This document shows, piece by piece, positions 4,322-6,117 of a DNA stretch of 6,117 nt; the stretch's first letter is position 1, and the number at the start of each line of letters is the position of its first letter. A model generated the notes under the pieces. The model worked only from the letters and a program-made list of their open reading frames with translations, was not told the DNA's origin and searched no databases. Origin of the DNA: an uncultured Christensenella sp. (GTDB taxonomy: Bacteria; Bacillota; Clostridia; Christensenellales; Borkfalkiaceae); NCBI GenBank assembly GCA_910586035.1, contig CAJUHT010000020.1:1-6117 (forward strand), given 5' to 3'. The position numbers and the translations under genes were made by a program.

Positions 4322-6117
4322 TTACGCGCCCTGACTGTCGCCCGTTATGGTAAAGCTGACTTTTGAAAATTCTACAACCAACCCGCGGTTTGCAAACAGG
4401 CAAAGGTACATATAATCGTTGTCAGCCGCGGTAAAATCGAAATCGGTATACTTTTTGGTTATATTACCGAATTTTAAAGTAACCGTTTGCCCTACCCTTT
4501 CGATAGAAACCTCGTAAGAAGAGTTTACGGCAACCGCAACGCCGCCGTCCTTGGAAAGAACGGTATCCTTTCTGCTCAGCATAGAAGCCGAGCCGTCGCC
4601 CGCCGCGCTTGCGGAAACGTAGTTTGTAGTAATAACCTCTTTACCCGTGTAACTTTCGGCAGGTTCGCCGTCGATATGCATATCGTCGCGCAACATCATA
4701 CCGAAAGCCGACTGGTTGGGCTTATCTGTTCCGACAGCTTTTACAGTAACGGTAGCCGAAGCGGTAAAGTTTTTATTTTTATCGATTTGTATAAACGCCG
4801 CGCCGAAGCCGTCGCCGCTTGCGTCAAACTTTCCGTTATTTCCGCCCGTAGTATTTCCAACGGAAAACACTTCGTTATTATAAGTAATGGTATAATTGCC
4901 TGCCTTCTTCCCGCCAATATTGCCGATAACGGTACGGTACCAGCCTTCCGTCAACTTTCTGTCGGAATGCGTTGAGGGGTCAAAGGGTTTGGACTCGGGT
5001 TTAATATAATTCAAATTCTTAGCGTCTTCATAATCAACAGCCTTGGTGGGCGCGGTCTTATCGGTTTTTACCTGAGCCTTTAAAGCACAGTCCGTACTCT
5101 TCAACGCCGTTGCAAATTGGTGAGCAACCATCTTTGCGCCGTACTTGTTTATATGCGTGCCGTCGATGCCCGAAGGAGTTTCGTTACCCGTCGTGGGCAC
5201 GTGCCTGTCCTCGCTGTAAGTAACAAAAGCGTGGTAATACTTAGCTTCGTCGTTATCTGTTAGATAAACGGCTTTCGTAAGCTCGGTCAAATCGACAACG
5301 GTCGTATCGGTGGCTTCGCCAAGCGTTCTAATCGCCGCCGCATAATCGCCGCCCTTACCAAGCTTATCGGTTGAAGTTGTATCGTGCCCCTTGTCGGTAG
5401 AATATTCGCCCTTATCGCTGTACCTTACTATCGGCGTGCAAAGTATGGGCGTTGCGCCCTTTTCCTTGGCGAGCTTTACGTAATTTTCGTACAGCGTATA
5501 TTGGAACGAAGGTCCGTTTGCCGTGGTAGCCTGCGTATGCGTGCCGTTGGCGTCAGTATAGCGCGCGGCTTCCTCGCTCTTTTCGTCGTTGTGTCCGAAG
5601 CCTATAATTAAATAGTCGCCCTCCGCTATTGAAGTTTTAAGCGTGGTATAGTTGCTCTCCGTCAAAAAGCTTAAAGAGCTTCTGCCCGAAATGGCAAGGT
5701 TTACCACCTGATTACTTGCAACGTTTAAATATTCGGTAAGTTGCGTGCCGTAGCCGTAGCGGGGCAAATAGTAGTTATCGTTGAACGAACAAACCGTGGA
5801 ATCGCCCACGACGTAAATCTTTTTGTCTGCGGGAAGCGGCGTGGACGTATCGGAAGGTTCAGAGGACGTATCGGCGCCGCACTTGTCGCACTTGCCGTCC
5901 TTGTCCGCGTCGGCGTGCGCCTCGTTGGTTATCGGCTCTTTGCCGCATTCGCAAACGCCGTTGTGAGTTCCGTCCGCATTGGCAGTGTATGTATACTTAT
6001 GAGTATGCTCTTCACCGCCCGTGGATACTTCCGCCCCGCACTTGTCGCACTTGCCGTTCTTATCCGCGTCGGCGTGCGCCTCGTTGGTTATCGGCTCTTT
6101 GCCGCAATCGCAAACGC
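4322..6117 (-). CDS. Secreted SGNH/GDSL esterase, rhamnogalacturonan acetylesterase-like (CE12), 5' end missing
   Basis: A probable extracellular carbohydrate esterase that removes acetyl groups from pectin. The frame is open to the right edge, giving at least 597 visible codons; the true start, and any signal peptide, lie outside. The GTG at 5807-5809 is internal: it would cut away the KIYVV strand just before GDS. In visible-residue numbering, residues 1-82 hold two Cys-rich repeats, followed by a Ser/Thr/Pro linker. The hydrolase core shows GDSTV (104-108, nucleophile Ser106), SGRSS (143-147), GHND (174-177) and DGTHINKYG (318-326, Asp318 and His321). This is the SGNH block set, and its arrangement resembles CE12 enzymes such as YesT. 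Residues about 380-592 look like a beta-rich module (AFGMMLRDDM, VEFSKVSFTI), perhaps carbohydrate-binding. No C-terminal sorting signal is seen. Fold is secure; substrate is inferred. Confidence 0.85.
   Translation of the reverse strand, partial: VCDCGKEPITNEAHADADKNGKCDKCGAEVSTGGEEHTHKYTYTANADGTHNGVCECGKEPITNEAHADADKDGKCDKCGADTSSEPSDTSTPLPADKKIYVVGDSTVCSFNDNYYLPRYGYGTQLTEYLNVASNQVVNLAISGRSSLSFLTESNYTTLKTSIAEGDYLIIGFGHNDEKSEEAARYTDANGTHTQATTANGPSFQYTLYENYVKLAKEKGATPILCTPIVRYSDKGEYSTDKGHDTTSTDKLGKGGDYAAAIRTLGEATDTTVVDLTELTKAVYLTDNDEAKYYHAFVTYSEDRHVPTTGNETPSGIDGTHINKYGAKMVAHQFATALKSTDCALKAQVKTDKTAPTKAVDYEDAKNLNYIKPESKPFDPSTHSDRKLTEGWYRTVIGNIGGKKAGNYTITYNNEVFSVGNTTGGNNGKFDASGDGFGAAFIQIDKNKNFTASATVTVKAVGTDKPNQSAFGMMLRDDMHIDGEPAESYTGKEVITTNYVSASAAGDGSASMLSRKDTVLSKDGGVAVAVNSSYEVSIERVGQTVTLKFGNITKKYTDFDFTAADNDYMYLCLFANRGLVVEFSKVSFTITGDSQGA
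5870..5956 (-). repeat. Cys-rich repeat unit 2 of the esterase
   Basis: The unit encodes 29 residues with a CxCG start, PITNEAHADADKDGKCDKCG in the body and a CxxC pair at the end. It matches the unit at 6029-6115 at all but three residues, and at most DNA positions. The period is 53 residues (159 bp); the spacer contains HTHKYTYTANADGTHNG. The paired CxC/CxxC motifs could bind a metal or form disulfides. Similar Cys-rich repeats occur in secreted proteins of Clostridia; the function is not known to me. Confidence 0.8.
6029..6115 (-). repeat. Cys-rich repeat unit 1 of the esterase
   Basis: This is the first visible unit and it begins within a few bases of the window edge, so more units may lie upstream. 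The Cys spacing is the same as in the second unit (VCDCG ... GKCDKCG). The few DNA differences from the other copy are scattered, partly synonymous, suggesting an older duplication than the 150-bp array near fusA. Confidence 0.8.

Noticed and set aside
4487..4975. 162-codon plus-strand ORF
   Set aside because: It is antisense to the esterase gene, whose frame has clear protein motifs, and has no independent support.
5807..5809. GTG as start codon of the esterase
   Set aside because: The frame stays open for 102 more codons to the window edge, and this start would remove the strand that carries the GDS motif and leave no signal peptide.

Overview
The window reads as chromosomal DNA of a Gram-positive bacterium, most likely an uncultured, plant-fibre-degrading member of the Clostridia. 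This rests on the str gene order, strong AGGAGG-type ribosome binding sites, a consensus sigma-A promoter, the short S12 form lacking the Bacillus-type insertion, and a secreted pectin-type esterase with Cys-rich repeats. Placement below class is a guess. All recognisable genes are on the minus strand, so transcription runs from right to left.

Right part (4322-6117): the 3' portion of a large secreted protein whose start lies outside the window. From its N-terminal side it shows two Cys-rich repeats, an SGNH/GDSL hydrolase of the rhamnogalacturonan acetylesterase type, and a C-terminal beta-sandwich-like module. It ends at a GC-rich terminator-like hairpin (4241-4275).

Centre (666-4204): a str operon, rpsL (S12), rpsG (S7), fusA (EF-G), driven by a near-perfect promoter (TTGACA, 17 bp, TAAAAT) about 150 nt before rpsL. 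rpoB/rpoC, often found upstream of rpsL in Firmicutes, are not adjacent here. rpsL and rpsG are separated by an unusually long 392-nt gap full of hairpins. It contains a terminator-like hairpin facing the plus strand and a segment complementary to the rpsL leader. rpsG and fusA are only 12 nt apart.

Left part (1-665): the first 34 codons of tuf (EF-Tu) run off the left edge. tuf has its own putative promoter. The 562-nt fusA-tuf gap holds the most unusual feature of the window: the last 17 codons and stop codon of fusA, plus about 96 bp of downstream sequence, are repeated in tandem with an exact 150-bp period. This gives three copies of the fusA tail and two identical copies of a roughly 79-nt hairpin. 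Several further hairpins lie between this array and the tuf promoter.

S12, S7, EF-G and EF-Tu are all parts of the translation elongation machinery and are normally co-regulated. The non-coding structures here are candidate control points for uncoupling rpsL, rpsG/fusA and tuf expression. No mobile-element gene, CRISPR array, tRNA or rRNA was recognised.
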